Source of the DNA: Scenedesmus sp. ARA3
Taxonomy: Eukaryota; Chlorophyta; Chlorophyceae; Sphaeropleales; Scenedesmaceae
Length of the DNA: 64,000 bases
NCBI GenBank assembly: GCA_004335835.1
Contig: RWJK01001707.1
Location: 124,001 to 188,000, forward strand
Direction: 5' to 3'
In this document: positions 49,088-62,328 of the stretch, piece after piece
How the letters are laid out: every line of letters begins with the position of its first letter
How positions within the stretch are numbered: the first letter of the stretch is position 1
Position numbers and translations under genes: made by a program
Notes under the pieces: generated by a model
The model's database searches: none
Told to the model about the DNA's origin: nothing
The model's input: only the letters and a program-made list of their open reading frames with translations

Positions 49088-50824
49088 GCTGCTGCTGCTG
49101 CATAGCACCATATGGGCTACCAGCCTGAATCTCGCCTGTGCATGGGGCATAGCAGTTGAGACTGGGCCCCGACTGCTGCATGCCATCAGCTGCAGTGAAG
49201 CCAGCCGGCACAAATGGTGGGTAGCTATTCAGCCCCATGCCAGGCTGCACCCCTGTCATGATGCCATACGGCATCATCCCAGGTGCTGCATACCCTTCCT
49301 GCGGGTACCGCCCGGCGGCCACTGCTGCTGCCATGGCTGCTGCTGCACCAGCTGCATCTGCTGCCATCGCAGCCGCCGCCATTGCCGCAGCCTCATCTGT
49401 GAATGTGCCGTGTGCTGCTGGGGGCTGCTGCAGCATGGCTGACATGCGCGGCGTTCCCAGCTGCCCGGCTGCCTGTACGCCTGAGGCGCCACTGCAAACA
49501 TCCAAAAGCCCAGGGCCGCCACCTGCAACAAGATCGGACAAGCAATCATCTCAAGCAGAGCCACAGATGTAATTGCAGAATAGCAGGTACTGCATGCGTG
49601 GCATGCTGACACTGCCGATCAAGTGCAGCATGCATGATCAACCCCAGCCCACCTGCATCTCCACCAGCTGTTGCGCTGCCCAGCCGCTGCGACAGCAGGC
49701 TCTTTTGGGGTGTGGCCATGCCATCAAAGCTCGGGGAGTCGGAGCGCAGCGCAGTAGGGCTGTCGGGCACCGCCAGGCCTGCCAGCACTGCCACGTTGAC
49801 TGTCTGGCTGCGCTCGCGCATGGTGTTGATGGCGCCTGCCGTGATGCTGGTGCGCGGCTGCAGCGAGGACTTGCGCGGCGTGATGCTGCCGTCTGCTGTG
49901 GCTCCGTCAGCCAGCTTGCGTGCCATCGCCTGCACGCGAAAACAGACCAGTCAAACGACAGCAACAAAGAGTGAGAACACAGCACAACAGAGCAGAGCCT
50001 AGGAGATGCAGCTGACCACCCCTGCTACATATGATACTGCACATGCGGTGTGCTGGCAGCAGTCTTAAACTGTGAATGGTTGTGTCTCTGCCGATTGCCA
50101 AGCTTGGTGCTAAAGCCCTCCTTCCTTTGCAATCTTGTGATGGCACCTATCGCCTGCCCCTGCTCTCACCTGCAGGTCCTGGGGCATGGAGGCCAGTGTG
50201 TCCTCCATGTCCTGCTGGTCGTGCTCCACAATCAGCTCAGGAGCAATCAAGAAGCCGCCACCAGGCCGCGACACCTGCAACAGCCACAACAAATGTAAGT
50301 GATCTGGCAGCGTAAATGATATCAGCCATGCTGCAACGCACAGGTCGCAACAGCAACCGCAGCAGCCTATTGACCAACAGTGCCGTGTGAAGCGGGGTAA
50401 TAAAATTGCCTGAAATCACATCCAGGTCTGTCATTATTTGCGACTTGCAGGAGCCCATCGCTGCCGCTGCCGCTGCTGCTGCAGACACCACCACCCAGCA
50501 CACTCCATACTCGTGTCCAGCTGTCGGTGCGTCCTGCGCGCACCAGCTGAGTGTAGCGCAGCTTCCCAAAGGCCTTGAACCAGATGGGCTTGTACATGGG
50601 GTTGTCAAACATGTCCTTGTAGCGCGGGTGGTGCGGCATGCGGTACGTGGGCGTGCCAGACAGCTTGCGGCGGCCCACACCTTTGCCGTACGTTGCCAGC
50701 AGCGCTGACTCGTACGTGACCTCGATCTCAGGGCCGTCGTCCTCGTCAGCGCAGCAGCAGGCGAAGGCCTTGCCGCTGAAGAAGTACAGCAGCGATCTGC
50801 AGCGGGTGATGCCACCAATATGTT

Positions 50825-50856
<32 letters not shown>

Positions 50857-53800
50857 GTCAGACTGTGAAGCAGCAGCGACATATCTGGTGCCTCATCTAT
50901 CATGTGTTGACATCTGGATGGTTAATGGAAACATTGGGGATTTCACTGACAAGATTAGAGTCACCGCTCAGCAGGGCAAGCATGTGCCATCTGGCATGCT
51001 TCATCCAGAGGCTGCTGCTGCTGTGCTTCACCTGATGATGACGTGGATGGTGAGGTGGACTATCAGCAGCACCAGCAGCGGCAGCCCATTCAGCTGCGTG
51101 ATGCGCAGCCCAGCGCTGCTCCTCGCCAAGCTTGCCAGGCCGCTGCTACTCCTGTCAGCCAGGTCTGACACACTCTGCATGTTGCCGCCGTAGAAGTGGG
51201 TGTGCATCCACAACCCAAAAGCGCAGTGTGTGGCAGCAGCCCAGGGCAGCACACCTGCACAGCCAAGTCATCAATGTCCCACATAACTTAGCTTAAAGGG
51301 CGATGGTGGTGCTGCAGCCAGGCTGAAGCATCGTTGAATTCTGAACAGGCTGCACCTGCTCAATACATGCAGTGAGCAAAGTATTGCCAAACCACTGCTT
51401 GCAACATTTGCAGCTTGCTGCTCACCCAGCAGCAGGACCGGCAGCGACTGGCCGTAGCGCACGGGCTGCTTGCACATCGTGCTGAGGTACCAGCGGTCTG
51501 TGACGTCCACCACCATGAGCCACACGATGCCGTAGATATACAGGCCAGGCATGCCACTGCCAAACATGAGGATGATCCACAGCCCCAGCATCATGTCAGA
51601 CACCCTGCGGCAGTGACAGCAGTGCAACAGCCGCACACCTTACAGTGAAAGAACAGCGGCAGGCTCACTGGGCAGTGGCATAACCTGTGCAGCAATGCAC
51701 CAAACACCGTGTGCCCCCTGCAAGTTCGTGTATGAGTTTGGCACTGTTTCTCCAACATCCCAACACAACGAGCTGCGTTGCTTGCACAGAGAAGGCACCA
51801 GGCCCTGACCTTCACTCCAACACACCGAAAAGCAACCGCTGGCAGCTGGCGGCCACTGCCAAGTTGCTACTTACCTGTAGTCCAGCACAAACTCAAAGCC
51901 CAACCACGCGCTGTTGTACATGGACTGGCTGGCTGTCTGCACGCAGCCGGTGAGGCAGCCTTGGCGCAGCTTGCGGATGAGCCAGTTCAGCCAAGCGAAT
52001 CCGGCTGCAGTGTGCATGTGGCGGCCACAGACACCACCAGATGCCAGCGCAGCAGCAGCAGCAGTAGTGTCAGGCAGGGGATGATGGGGCGAATGCTGAA
52101 ATGAGACAGCTGCATACTGCTTAGCAGTTTCCATTTCCCTCACAAACATGTGGCACGCATGGCTCAAGGGAAGGCACAAAACCCATTCAAAGGAACAGCC
52201 AGCGACATGGGGCCACCCAAGCATGTGCAAGGGCATCTTCATCTGCTACAATGGCATCATGCAGCATGCACAAGCTTCCAGCGGCAGCCACAACCCAACC
52301 TGCGGGCCAGCCAGCTCACCTGTGAGTATCGCATTCAGGATGATGATGATCTGCAGAGACTGGCCCACGTCAACATACCAGTTGGCCGAGAAGTCATCAT
52401 AGGCGCCTGACAGGATCAAGTTGGCGCCCCTGCAAAAGGGACAGGCACAGCCACAGCCACAGTCACAACACCAACACGAAGTCTTGGAGCCAGAGAGCTG
52501 CTGCCGCACATGCCTGCAAAGCAAGTGCGCCAAAAGCAGCTTGCATAACGACTATGTGCCTGGTGTACAGGTCCTGCCAGTAACTGCAGCACATTGTGGC
52601 ACGCGCTACCATGCAAAGAGCTGCAGCAGTGAATGGCATCCATACACACCAGCTGGTCCTTTGGTTGCCGGACAGCGTTGAGTTGATGGTGTTGCTGGCA
52701 ATGCTGCTGCGCGCGTTGACCAGCAGCAGCACCAGCACCGAGTTGAGCAGCTGGCTGACAAAGGCCAGAATGGCGTACGCCTTCTCCTGGTCACTCTGGC
52801 TCCAGTGCTTCTCAAAGCGCACTAGCACCTGCAGCACCTGCTTCAGGACGATGTTCAGGATGACGATCACTCCAGAAATGACAGCCCTGCAGGCGACACA
52901 CGGATATACACATTAATGTTCGCCGCCTCAGCCACCAAGTGATTGAGTGCTTCTGTGACATTTCATAGCCCTGCCCCCGCTGCTGGCATGTATGTTGAGG
53001 TGTTGAGGAGCACTGTCAAAAGGGAACAGTGAAGTTGGTAAAACGAGATGCTGGCATGCAACACAAAAGCGACACATGCTATACATTGCCATACTGAGCG
53101 AGCTTGGGCCTCATGTACACTCACTTCATGACTGCGCTCTTCATGGTGAACGAGCTGATGAACACAGAGCACTCCTGCCGCGTGGAGTAGACCCACTCCG
53201 TGTCAGCCATGCGTGCGGGCGTCATCGCTGACAGCAGCTCGCAGTAGCAGGGGTAGCACATGGAGAAAGCGCAGCCTCCGCCTTGCTCGCTGCAGTCAGT
53301 CATGCTGGAGTGCAGGTCCTTGGCCTTCAGGAAGGAGTCTGCAACGCCACAACATAGCACGTAACATCCAAACATGACTGGAATCAGCTGCTGTTGTGGC
53401 AGTGACATTGCATGCTGCACATGGCAGGACGCCCGGCTGCACAAGAGGATGTTATGCGGCACAACGCATCCAGCTGCAGATTGCATGTGCAGCAGCAAGA
53501 CCTGGCATGCAGGCAGCGCACCTGCCATGTTGGTGAACTGCACGGGCTCAGCTGGCTCAAAGCTCAGCTTGGTCTTCAGCAGGCTGCAGCAAGAGTGTGC
53601 AGGCAAGATAGCAGGGCAAGAGCCAGCAGGTTGACAGAATGGAGTCAAACACTGCATTGTACATCAGCAGCTGTGCACAGTGTTGAGTGACACCCAGCAG
53701 CAGCTTCTAGGAGTACAGAAGTGCCACAGGTGCTTCCAGTGCAAGAATCGAGCAAGTAAAGGCAGGAACATCCGGCGGTAATCAGCACACCCTAAACCAG

Positions 53801-54954
53801 TTTGCCACTCACACACTGAGCTTGTCGCTGCACCGTTGCTTGAGCAGGACACTGCAGTAGCCCAGGCGCTTGTAGGCATCATCTGCTGACCAAGGGGCAG
53901 CTGCTTCCTCCCCAATGGCTTCTGTTATCTTGGCAAGGGTGACGTTGGCTAGCGCAGGGGCCTGTTCCGCCTGCGTGTAGCTCATTGGGAAGGTCTGCGC
54001 AGCAACATAAGCAGCACAACTGCACCCGTTACGAAGTAGAAGCAGACAGTAGAAAGGGTATTCTGTACATGTCTGAGACCAAGCCTTGGCATTCAGTAAT
54101 GCGACAACGCGGAATGTTGCTGAAGATACTGCTCTGCAGAGCACATGTGCAACCCCTGTCTGCAAAGTGCGGCAACTGACAGGCTCACCTGCATCGCTGC
54201 AGCAATCTTCTGCTGCATGAGATCGTTGGACCAGACAATGTTGCGTGTGGAGGAGATGTTGATCGCCATGAGCTTGGTCACAGCAGCAGCGCTGATCAGC
54301 AGGATCGCCAGCACAGCCAGCCGCACGATCGCCTGCAGCAAGAAGCAGCAGCAAGGCATGTGATGGACAGCAGCCAACACATCTGTGTCACGCGGGCGCA
54401 CATCACATGCAGACCAAACCCGCTGCAAGGCATCTGGCACATACTGCTCCTGATGCTGCTGCTGCTGCTTGGTGAGGCAGGTGTCTAACGAAGGCTTGGA
54501 GCTTGATGCCTTGCTATACACATGCTTTCAGCTTGGAAAGCACTGAATGGCACTGGCAGTGGCGCACCATCCTGAAGTAGCGTGCGAAGCGCGAGTAGTG
54601 CAGGTTCTCATAGATGTAGTCCTCAGGCGGCTTGGCATCTTCAACCCAGAACCTGGTGCCAGCAACAACGCACAGAGGCGTGACCGCATCAGCGCGCTTG
54701 TCTTTGCTTGGCGTTGCTGCTCCTGTCAGCTGCCAAGCACTGCTTAACGCAGCTATTCTCAGCACAGAAACATCTGTGCTTCGGTCATACCATCTTCAGT
54801 CCAACAGCATGCCAACTGCAAGCAGTACTGCACTGAACATGCTGCCCCAAACAAAACTGCCATCAACTACAAGTCCCACCTTTCTCTGTAACCTTACCTG
54901 TACTTGCCCAGAAAGCGGTCGCTGCGCTTCACAAACCAGCTGCTCAGCCACCCT

Positions 54955-54990
<36 letters not shown>

Positions 54991-57680
54991 CGCAGCAGCA
55001 CCAGCACCGCAACTGCTTAGTGTGCCAGCATGCCTCACAACACATACTGCAGCCACCCTTCACGCTAGTGCTGCTGCTGCTGAGGCGAAGTCGCAATACA
55101 ACATACGTTGCGTTCCAGCATAGGCAATGCGACAACGAATCAACGCAGAGTGAGCTACCTCACACTCTGCCGCACCCCTCTGCAGGCCCACTCACTTCTG
55201 GGGCATCCCGCGCTGCACTTGCTGGCCTCGCCCTGCGTGTTGAAGGTGACAAACACAGCCTTCAGCTGGAATCCTGCGTCCAGCTGCTCATGCGCCTGCT
55301 CCATGAACTTGGCCATCTTCTTCTCCGAGGCCTTCACCTGCCGCTGGTACGCCACTGCAAGCAAACCACACAAGCAAACCACAGAAACGTCCGCAGTTGC
55401 GTGCAGGCGGTCAAAGACACGCCACTATGCACAGGAAAATACAATTCTTCCAGCACTCAAAATGCAGCTCTGCTCACTCCTGCTGGCACTTCTGCTCTAA
55501 AAAGCATAGCACAGGCCTAGCACATGCGCTCAAGCACAGCAACATCTGCTGCAAGCTGCCATCTCTTTTTGCTCGTGCCGTTGGTGCCGCTGCAGCTGCT
55601 GCTGAGCCCTGCCTTACCAGCATTGTGCCCGCGAGCCAGCCGCTCCTCTGCAGTGCGCCGCTGCTGCTCAAGCGTTGTTGCTGTTGAGGCCAGGTTGAGC
55701 AGTGGGCCAAAGTCCTTCACCAGCACCACATCCATCAACTTGCCAAACCGGCTGAAGTGCTGCCCAATCTGCTCACATGGAAGCAAGAAAGATACGTTAG
55801 GTAGTCCAATTTTACAGTAGCAGAGATCAGCAGCTGCAGGCTGTCATGGGTGATGCTTGCAACTGTGCTTGCCGTGCCTGTGGCACCCTGCTGCATGCCT
55901 GTTGGCAGGTGCGACCACTGCGTTCATGCGAGTTTGGTGCCAGCTGCAACATCAAGCCATCGTCGATATCAGTCAACAGCAGCTCAGCTGCGTAACTTAC
56001 ATCAATGGGTGTTGTCTCAGGAAGGCCCCTGACAACCACTGCAAGCATGAAAGCAGTGCAGGTAAATGCTCACATCAGCAATCCATGCGTCGCAGTTACA
56101 GCAGGCTGCTGCATGCACAATCATGAGGGCAGCTTCAGAGTTGGCTGCTGCTTTACCTTGCCCCCTACATAGCAAATATATTTGCTGTATAGCAATGGCT
56201 CTGCTGCACGCTGCTCATTAGCCCTTGCGTTGCTGATAGCGCCAACATCTGCTGCAACTAGTTGCTGCTGGGCTGTCCTGTTGCTGACCAGCGGCTGCAG
56301 CTGCCACACACCTGTGTAGTCTGCCACCTCCATAGTGGAGTCATCCACATCCTTCACAAAGCGTGATGCGTACTTGTACAGCACCATGCATGCCACGCTG
56401 AACACTGCCATGCTGCCGGCATCCACCAAGGAGATCCCTGCAGGAGTCAGCAAGACACGCATGTGTTGCCAGTTGCGTGCACAGCCGCAGGCGTGTTCAC
56501 AAGAGCGAGATCATGCATCACATGACAGCAGCGTTGCTATTGTACAATGCAGTCGTGTCTGTTGCTGCCGCTGTCCTGCTGGCCCTGCCTCCTACTAACC
56601 CAGTGTAGCCGATGTCTATGTGATCTGCTGCTGCCGAGCACACCAGCACACACATGACTGGCTGCACTGGCAGTTCAGCCAGCCCACTGCTGCTTCAGCC
56701 TTTGCTGCACTCCTCTGCAATGTGCTCTTCTGGTTCTGCTGCTACTACTCACATCCCAGGAACAGCGGCCTGCTCATGGCAAACACGCCATCAAAGCCAG
56801 GCAGCTGGATGTTCATCCACTCCAGCACGCCCTTATCTTTGATGTCATCCATGATGGCTGCAAATGTGAAGGCCTGCAGAGGGTTGAACGACGGCAGCAC
56901 CGTCACGCCGGGTGCATCTGCCTGGCCCTTGTACTCTGCTGTGGTGAAGCGGCTGGTGTTGGCAACGATGATGAAGGGCACCTGCAGTTGGTGCGTGGGG
57001 CAAACATGAAGCAGGCAGATGCATGATGGGATTGTGTCGTATGTAGGAGATTGGTGCACAATGGCAAGTAGGCAACTGGCTGTCTGGCCAATGGTTCAAG
57101 CCAGGTGGCGCTGCTGCACAAACCAGGGTCAGCATTGGTTGCAAGGATATGCCTGCTCAGTTTGCTTGCAGGACAATGTCAGGGCATCCATGTGTGCTTT
57201 TTTGGCAGCTGCTGATGCTTACCGATGCTAGTGCCAGCCACAGCAGCAGCATGCGCAGCCATGATATGGTCTGGAAGTACAGCCCTATGCCTACGCCATA
57301 GCAACTCCCCAGCTGTGCACAGCTGGATGAGATGGGCGGAGCATCCTTGAGTTTGTGTTTCTGCTTGTATAGCACAGCCTGCAGGCATGAAGACAAAAAC
57401 CAGAGGCAGTCCATGCCACAAAATCAGTTTTGTACACCCTACAGAAGCTTCATGTCCCCCATGTCAGTTGCTTGCTGTGCCAGCAGTGGATTCCTGCTTT
57501 GACAGTCACATGGCACACATGGTGAACCAGCCCAATCAGCAGTGCACTGAGCATGTACTGCCAGCCCCGTTTGCTGTTCTGTGAGGATAGAACCTGAAAC
57601 AAACACACATTCCATGCGTGTTTTGAACTCACCTGGCGCTTGTGCTCCTCGACATGCGCTTGGTGCTCAGCTTTCCCCAT
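47324..57680 (-). CDS. OSCA/TMEM63-like membrane channel with long polybasic-ended tail
   Basis: Probable ion channel of the TMEM63/OSCA/TMEM16 superfamily, 1706 residues. Exons: 57680-57633, 57378-57223, 56981-56753, 56437-56312, 56038-56001, 55768-55618, 55354-55196, 54952-54898, 54652-54568, 54332-54189, 53994-53813, 53583-53522, 53338-53125, 52886-52650, 52429-52320, 52004-51875, 51604-51426, 51254-51032, 50796-50511, 50274-50170, 49929-49653, 49522-48545, 48270-47324. All phases close. After N-terminal hydrophobic helices comes an RRM-like cytosolic domain split by a helix (VVVRGLPETTPID; FGKLMDVVLVKDFG; AVFVTFNTQGEASKC), then WVEDAKPPEDYIYENLHYSR as in OSCA proteins, then many membrane helices (ISGVIVILNIVLKQVLQVLV, VRFEKHWSQSDQEKAY, MMLGLWIILMFGSGMPGLYI). 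The last ~770 residues are Ala/Gln/Met/Pro-rich and end KKRKKAKKGKKGKKH. An anoctamin-like protein is the main alternative. Confidence 0.75.
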
Positions 57681-58472
57681 TCTTGCACTTGACTGTCCTT
57701 GGCTCGCCGACGGCGAACGAGCCGAGCCTGATTGGTTCGCCTTTTACATGAAGAAAGTAAACAACGTCAAAATATTGGAAATTCTTATGCATCAGCTTGG
57801 TGACGGAAGGCCTAGACTTTGTACGGCCCAGCTCAGCAAAGCGCTTATCGTCTACCGAGGGCTACCATGTCAAGGACGCTTACGCAACATGCAATTACAG
57901 ACAGCTTAAGCAGCAAGCTATGCTCACGTGCTGCAACAGACCTCGGCCACAAACCCTAGTCGTCTGAAAGTGACAGATCAACCATGGTCAAAAAATGCTT
58001 GGCAAGACTCTTGTTGCAACAGCAGAGAAGGTCGCCAATCGAACACATGACACTTCAGAAGGTTGCTCTGCACACACACACTTGTTGCCAATAGTGTTTC
58101 GCCGCGCTTGAGATGCAAACAGCCATCTCACACGGCTCCACATGCCCACACACATCTGGAGTGCGTCTTGACGATGCAGCAGAGGACAACACTGCCGACT
58201 GCTAGCGCAGTCGCTGGGGGCAAGCAGCTATTGCAACCGTCTGCAGCAAAACTCAGCCAGCCTACTGGTGATCCCTCGACGCCAATAACACAAGCAGATT
58301 GTGTTTCCAATGCCGTAGACTTGAAGAAGCTGTCCCGATAGTACCCATGCTCACAACGTAGATTGTGGCAGGCAGCATCAAGCACCAACAGCCACTCAGG
58401 CATGTTTTGCAACATGGCTGCAAATCTCCTTTGCAAAGCAGCTCCCTCACCTGCTGCTGCAGGCTGCACTTG
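57681..58472. other. Intergenic between two minus-strand genes
   Basis: 3' flank of the TRM10 gene and promoter of the channel-like gene. No further gene is seen. Confidence 0.4.
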
Positions 58473-61400
58473 TCAGGTGCTGGCCGCTACTGATGTGTCT
58501 GCCACGGCTTCCTTCCCTGCTTCCATTATGTATGCTGCTGCTGCCTCTGCTGCTGCCTCTGCTCCTGCCTCTGCTGCTGCTCCTGCTGCAGCAGCTGTCG
58601 GCTCGTCGCCTGACGAGGACGGTGCTGCTGCTTCTGCTGCTGCTCCTGCTGCTGCTCCTGCAGCTGCAGGTGCTGCAGCATCGGCGCGCTTCCTGCCAGG
58701 CAGCACGTGTTCCAGTGCTGCCTTCCAGTCGTTGCTGCCCTGCACGCGCACCAGGATGTCTACCACCTGGTTCACAGTGATCACCTGCACCACCAGCAGC
58801 AGCAACAGCAACAGCAACACCATGCGTTGGCATACAAGGCCTCATCCGCGGCTGATAGCAAGCATTCTTTAGGCTCGCACGGCTGTGATGTGCGGAGTTG
58901 CGCCCTTGCAGCGGTGAGGCCATGAATCACCCCTCTGTTTTCACAAGCACTAGAGCATGCCATGTTGCTGCTTTGCTTGCAGGAGACTGCCTGCATATGC
59001 GCAGGTCCCGGAACAGCATACATTTGTTTGAATATGCTCACCGCGCTGGTCTGCAGCTTGATGTGCTGTGCAATGGGCAGCTTGGCGGTGGCAATGCCTG
59101 CCTCCTTTGCTCGCTGGTAGCAGATGCCCTGCAACATGCAGCAGCACGCGCACCATTGGCCAAGGTTACACCACACACAACAGGGGTGCACCGGGGCCCC
59201 ACAGTTTGATCCGACCGGGAAAACAACACACCTCACAAGCACGGCTACTCGGGTGGCCTCTGGAACAGTAGCTAGCACGCCCAGCATATAGCTCTGCAGG
59301 GTAGAAAGTATCACTAGCGGGGCAAGCACAAGATAACATGTGCACAATGTTGACCGAGTCACGCCTGTGCTGAGCACAGGCAAGGACAGTGTGCTGAGCT
59401 TTGCAGACCCCTGCGCTACATGCAACATTTGAGAAGTCATGATCTCTGCAAGAACTTGATCTCTGCAAGAACTTCTGCAGCAGCCATCAGCTGTTGCCAA
59501 CACATGCAGCAGCAGCAGCAGCCTCACCTTGTGCCTGTTCCTGTCTACGATGCCTCCAATGATGTACACCTTGCTGCTGTCTAGTTCGCTAAGCTCATCT
59601 GGCGAGTCTGCAGTGAGGTACACTAGGTCTTGCAGCCGTTCCTGCAAGCAAGAACGCCAACACCACAAAAAACAGGCATTCAGGCAGAGCAGGCAAGGCT
59701 TGCACAAGGCACGCATATCAGGCAGAGCTGGCCGTTGAAGCATTGCAACTGCACCTTGCACGTAAGGTCAAACGCATCTGTGCCAAACATGCAGACGTGT
59801 GCCATCTACTTTGCTGACAAGATGCAAGGATGCAGCACTGACAGGGGCCGCCGATCATCTCTGTAACGCATGTTTGCAATGCATATGTAACACTTGAATG
59901 CTCAGAATCAATCGCAAGCATAAAAAACACATGCCGTTGCTGCAGTGTTGCACCAATGACCTTTGATAGTGTGACATGTCGCGCTGCGCCCACCTGGAAG
60001 AACTCCTTGAAGTTCCTCTCACTCTTTGTGGCTGCCCAGTTCACATGCCCCGGCAGCTGCTTCAGCAGTGCTGCGTCCAGATCACCTGCATGCACACCAC
60101 AGCAGCAACCACAGACCTGTTGTTGACAAATCCTCTGCCACCTGAAGTCACACCAAATGCCTGCAGAGTGCATGCGCTGCTTCACTGTTACAGAGAGTTC
60201 ATGGTAAAGGGTAATCCGTCCCACAGGGATTGCGTGGGACGGCTGCATGATACTACAACAACAGAGGCTGAGCTTGTGTGGCAGACACCTGATGCACCGG
60301 AAACCGCAACAGCCGATGCTAGGCATACACCCCATCTTGGTGTCCCACATGCAGCTGTGTCTTGCCGTGCTGCTGCCATAGCAGTTCATTCTTGTCCCGT
60401 GCGCACACCTGTGGCGCCCAGCAGATGCAGGTGCAGCTGCTGCTGCCCGCTGACTGCTGCGCTGTAGCTGTAGGACAGCTGCTGCAGCAAGCTCTTCACT
60501 TCTGAGGGAGACATCATGCCTGGGAAGTCCAGGTCAATCACAACCTTCTGCGGCGCTGACAGCGCCTGCAACACCACACAAAATTAGAGATGAGCTGAGC
60601 ACTGATTGCCCAGATTGTGCCACTGGAGTTCTGCTGGCAGTGCTGTGCAGTTGACCCAAGATGCTGAAGCAGCCACGTCCAAGCGTATTATAGCAAGAAA
60701 AGGCTGGGATTTGCCCGGTGGCAACGTGAGAACAGGCACATGGGCGCAGGGGACACATGTTGATGGTCTGCATGAGGTGAGTGATGTACTGCCTGTAGCG
60801 CACCTGCTGGTTGTGTGCCTTGGTAGCCTGGCGGCCTGCCAGCACCTTCTGCTTCTTGTCCTGCACCAAGCAAGGGGAAATTGTGTTGTCTGGTGCATTT
60901 ACTGTTGCTGCTGTTGCTGCTGCATGCGACAAGCCCCAAGCAGCTGTTTGTACAGATAAAAGAGGCCGTATGCTGTTTCTTCCCCTGTGCAACTGCGTGT
61001 GCCACCAGTGCATGGCAGCGTGCAGTACGTGCAGCTGCTGTTCATGTCCTGTAAAGCAGAGTTCGTCCCTACACCAACGCCCGGTGTTCTGCTGGTACAC
61101 ACCTTCTGCTGCTGGTGCCACTGCTCGCGCTCCTCCTCTGTCATGCCTTCCAGCATCTTGCCTATGTCTGCTCGCTTCTGCTCCAGCGCTTTCTGCTTCT
61201 GCTCCTTTTCTGCTGCTTTCTTGGCTTTCTTGTTCTCCTCCTGCCTGCAAGCAGCCAGACGCATATCGTCATAGTCACAGTCAGCAGTGGCAGCAGCAGC
61301 AGCAGCGGCAGCAGCACCAGCACCAGCACCAGCAGCAGAGCAAAAGGCAGGAGCCACGCAGACAAATTCACACAACTGACCTCTCCATCTTTTGTAAGCG

Positions 61401-61481
61401 TTTCATTTGTCGCTTTGACATTGCTGCAGGAGCCGATGGCTCGTCTGCCGGTGTTGTCTGGTTGTCTGCTGACTGCTCCAT
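58473..61481 (-). CDS. TRM10: tRNA (guanine-9-N1)-methyltransferase, TRM10 family
   Basis: Methylates N1 of purine 9 in tRNA using S-adenosylmethionine (SPOUT-fold enzyme). Eight exons: 61481-61381, 61244-61103, 60860-60804, 60565-60409, 60085-59994, 59641-59528, 59128-59042, 58784-58473; all phases close, giving 353 residues. The start [20 protein letters not shown] leads to a Lys/Glu-rich coiled region ([20 protein letters not shown]). The core shows [67 protein letters not shown] (conserved Asp near the active site), [19 protein letters not shown] and [19 protein letters not shown] followed by LPGRK, in the family order. A tail of Ala-rich repeats ends [10 protein letters not shown]. The complete nuclear/cytosolic TRMT10A-like form is favoured over the mitochondrial TRMT10C. 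Confidence 0.95.
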
Positions 61482-62328
61482 GGTTCCTGTTGCGCCTGGC
61501 AGCACAGATAGTCTTGTTACAATATAACCAGCAGAGATTGTTAGCCACCATAGGTGACTTTTTGCCGTGCAAACGTGTCCACGACGCACCGGAAGCTGAC
61601 CAGGCACGAAACAAGGTACTGGTCAGTGCACTTTGTTGATCGTCAGGCTACATGCACGATTCTGCAGCACCTCCCTCAGCACTTTGCGTTGTTCTTCTCG
61701 GCCTCTTGTCAATTGAAGCACTGCAAGGCAGTACCATAGTACTGTGTGGTGTCAGTTGTACTGCTGGTGTCTGTGTGCCAACTTGAAGCTGGATTTTACT
61801 TTCTGAACGACCAAACACAACGTGTTGGATGCACATTGAGTTAATGGTTGAAGATGTGCTGCGCTGCTGCAGAACTGTGGCTGCATGGTAGCTATGGTTG
61901 CCATGGCTGGTCACCAGCACGTGCTGACGTGCACGCTTTGTTTTCCAATGCTACTGACAGCAATGTGATGGGCGGGCCTGAAGGAATGAACATGCCTCAT
62001 TGATGGTTTCATGCCAAGCAGTAATGCAAGTGCGAAGGCCACAGGCGGGCAGTTCAAAACTGCCACCTGACTCACTACCTCCACACCGTTTGGACCGGAC
62101 CGGATCCAGCTATACCACATAATAGAACATGGAAAACAAATAAAACGTTGAATCGACAATGGCCTTTCGTGAAGCTGCTATGTGGACACAAGGTGCAGGT
62201 GCTAAACACCCAGAAGGTGCACCGCGGCCTGTCAGTCCTGTGGCTACATGGGGTGATCGTGACCCGCATCCGCCCCACTCTCCGCCAACGTTCACTGTTA
62301 CTCGAAGACTCAACCTCACACAGCAACC
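61482..62328. promoter_or_regulatory. Divergent intergenic region, TRM10 and cyclophilin
   Basis: Start codons of the two genes point away from each other across 847 bases, so both promoters must lie here. No specific box was identified. A shared promoter is inference. Confidence 0.35.

Noticed and set aside
57450..57590. Extra exon of the channel-like gene (hydrophobic frame YMLSALLIGLVHHV)
   Set aside because: No donor keeps it open into exon 2. Joining exon 1 directly to 57378 is in phase and gives a natural sequence.
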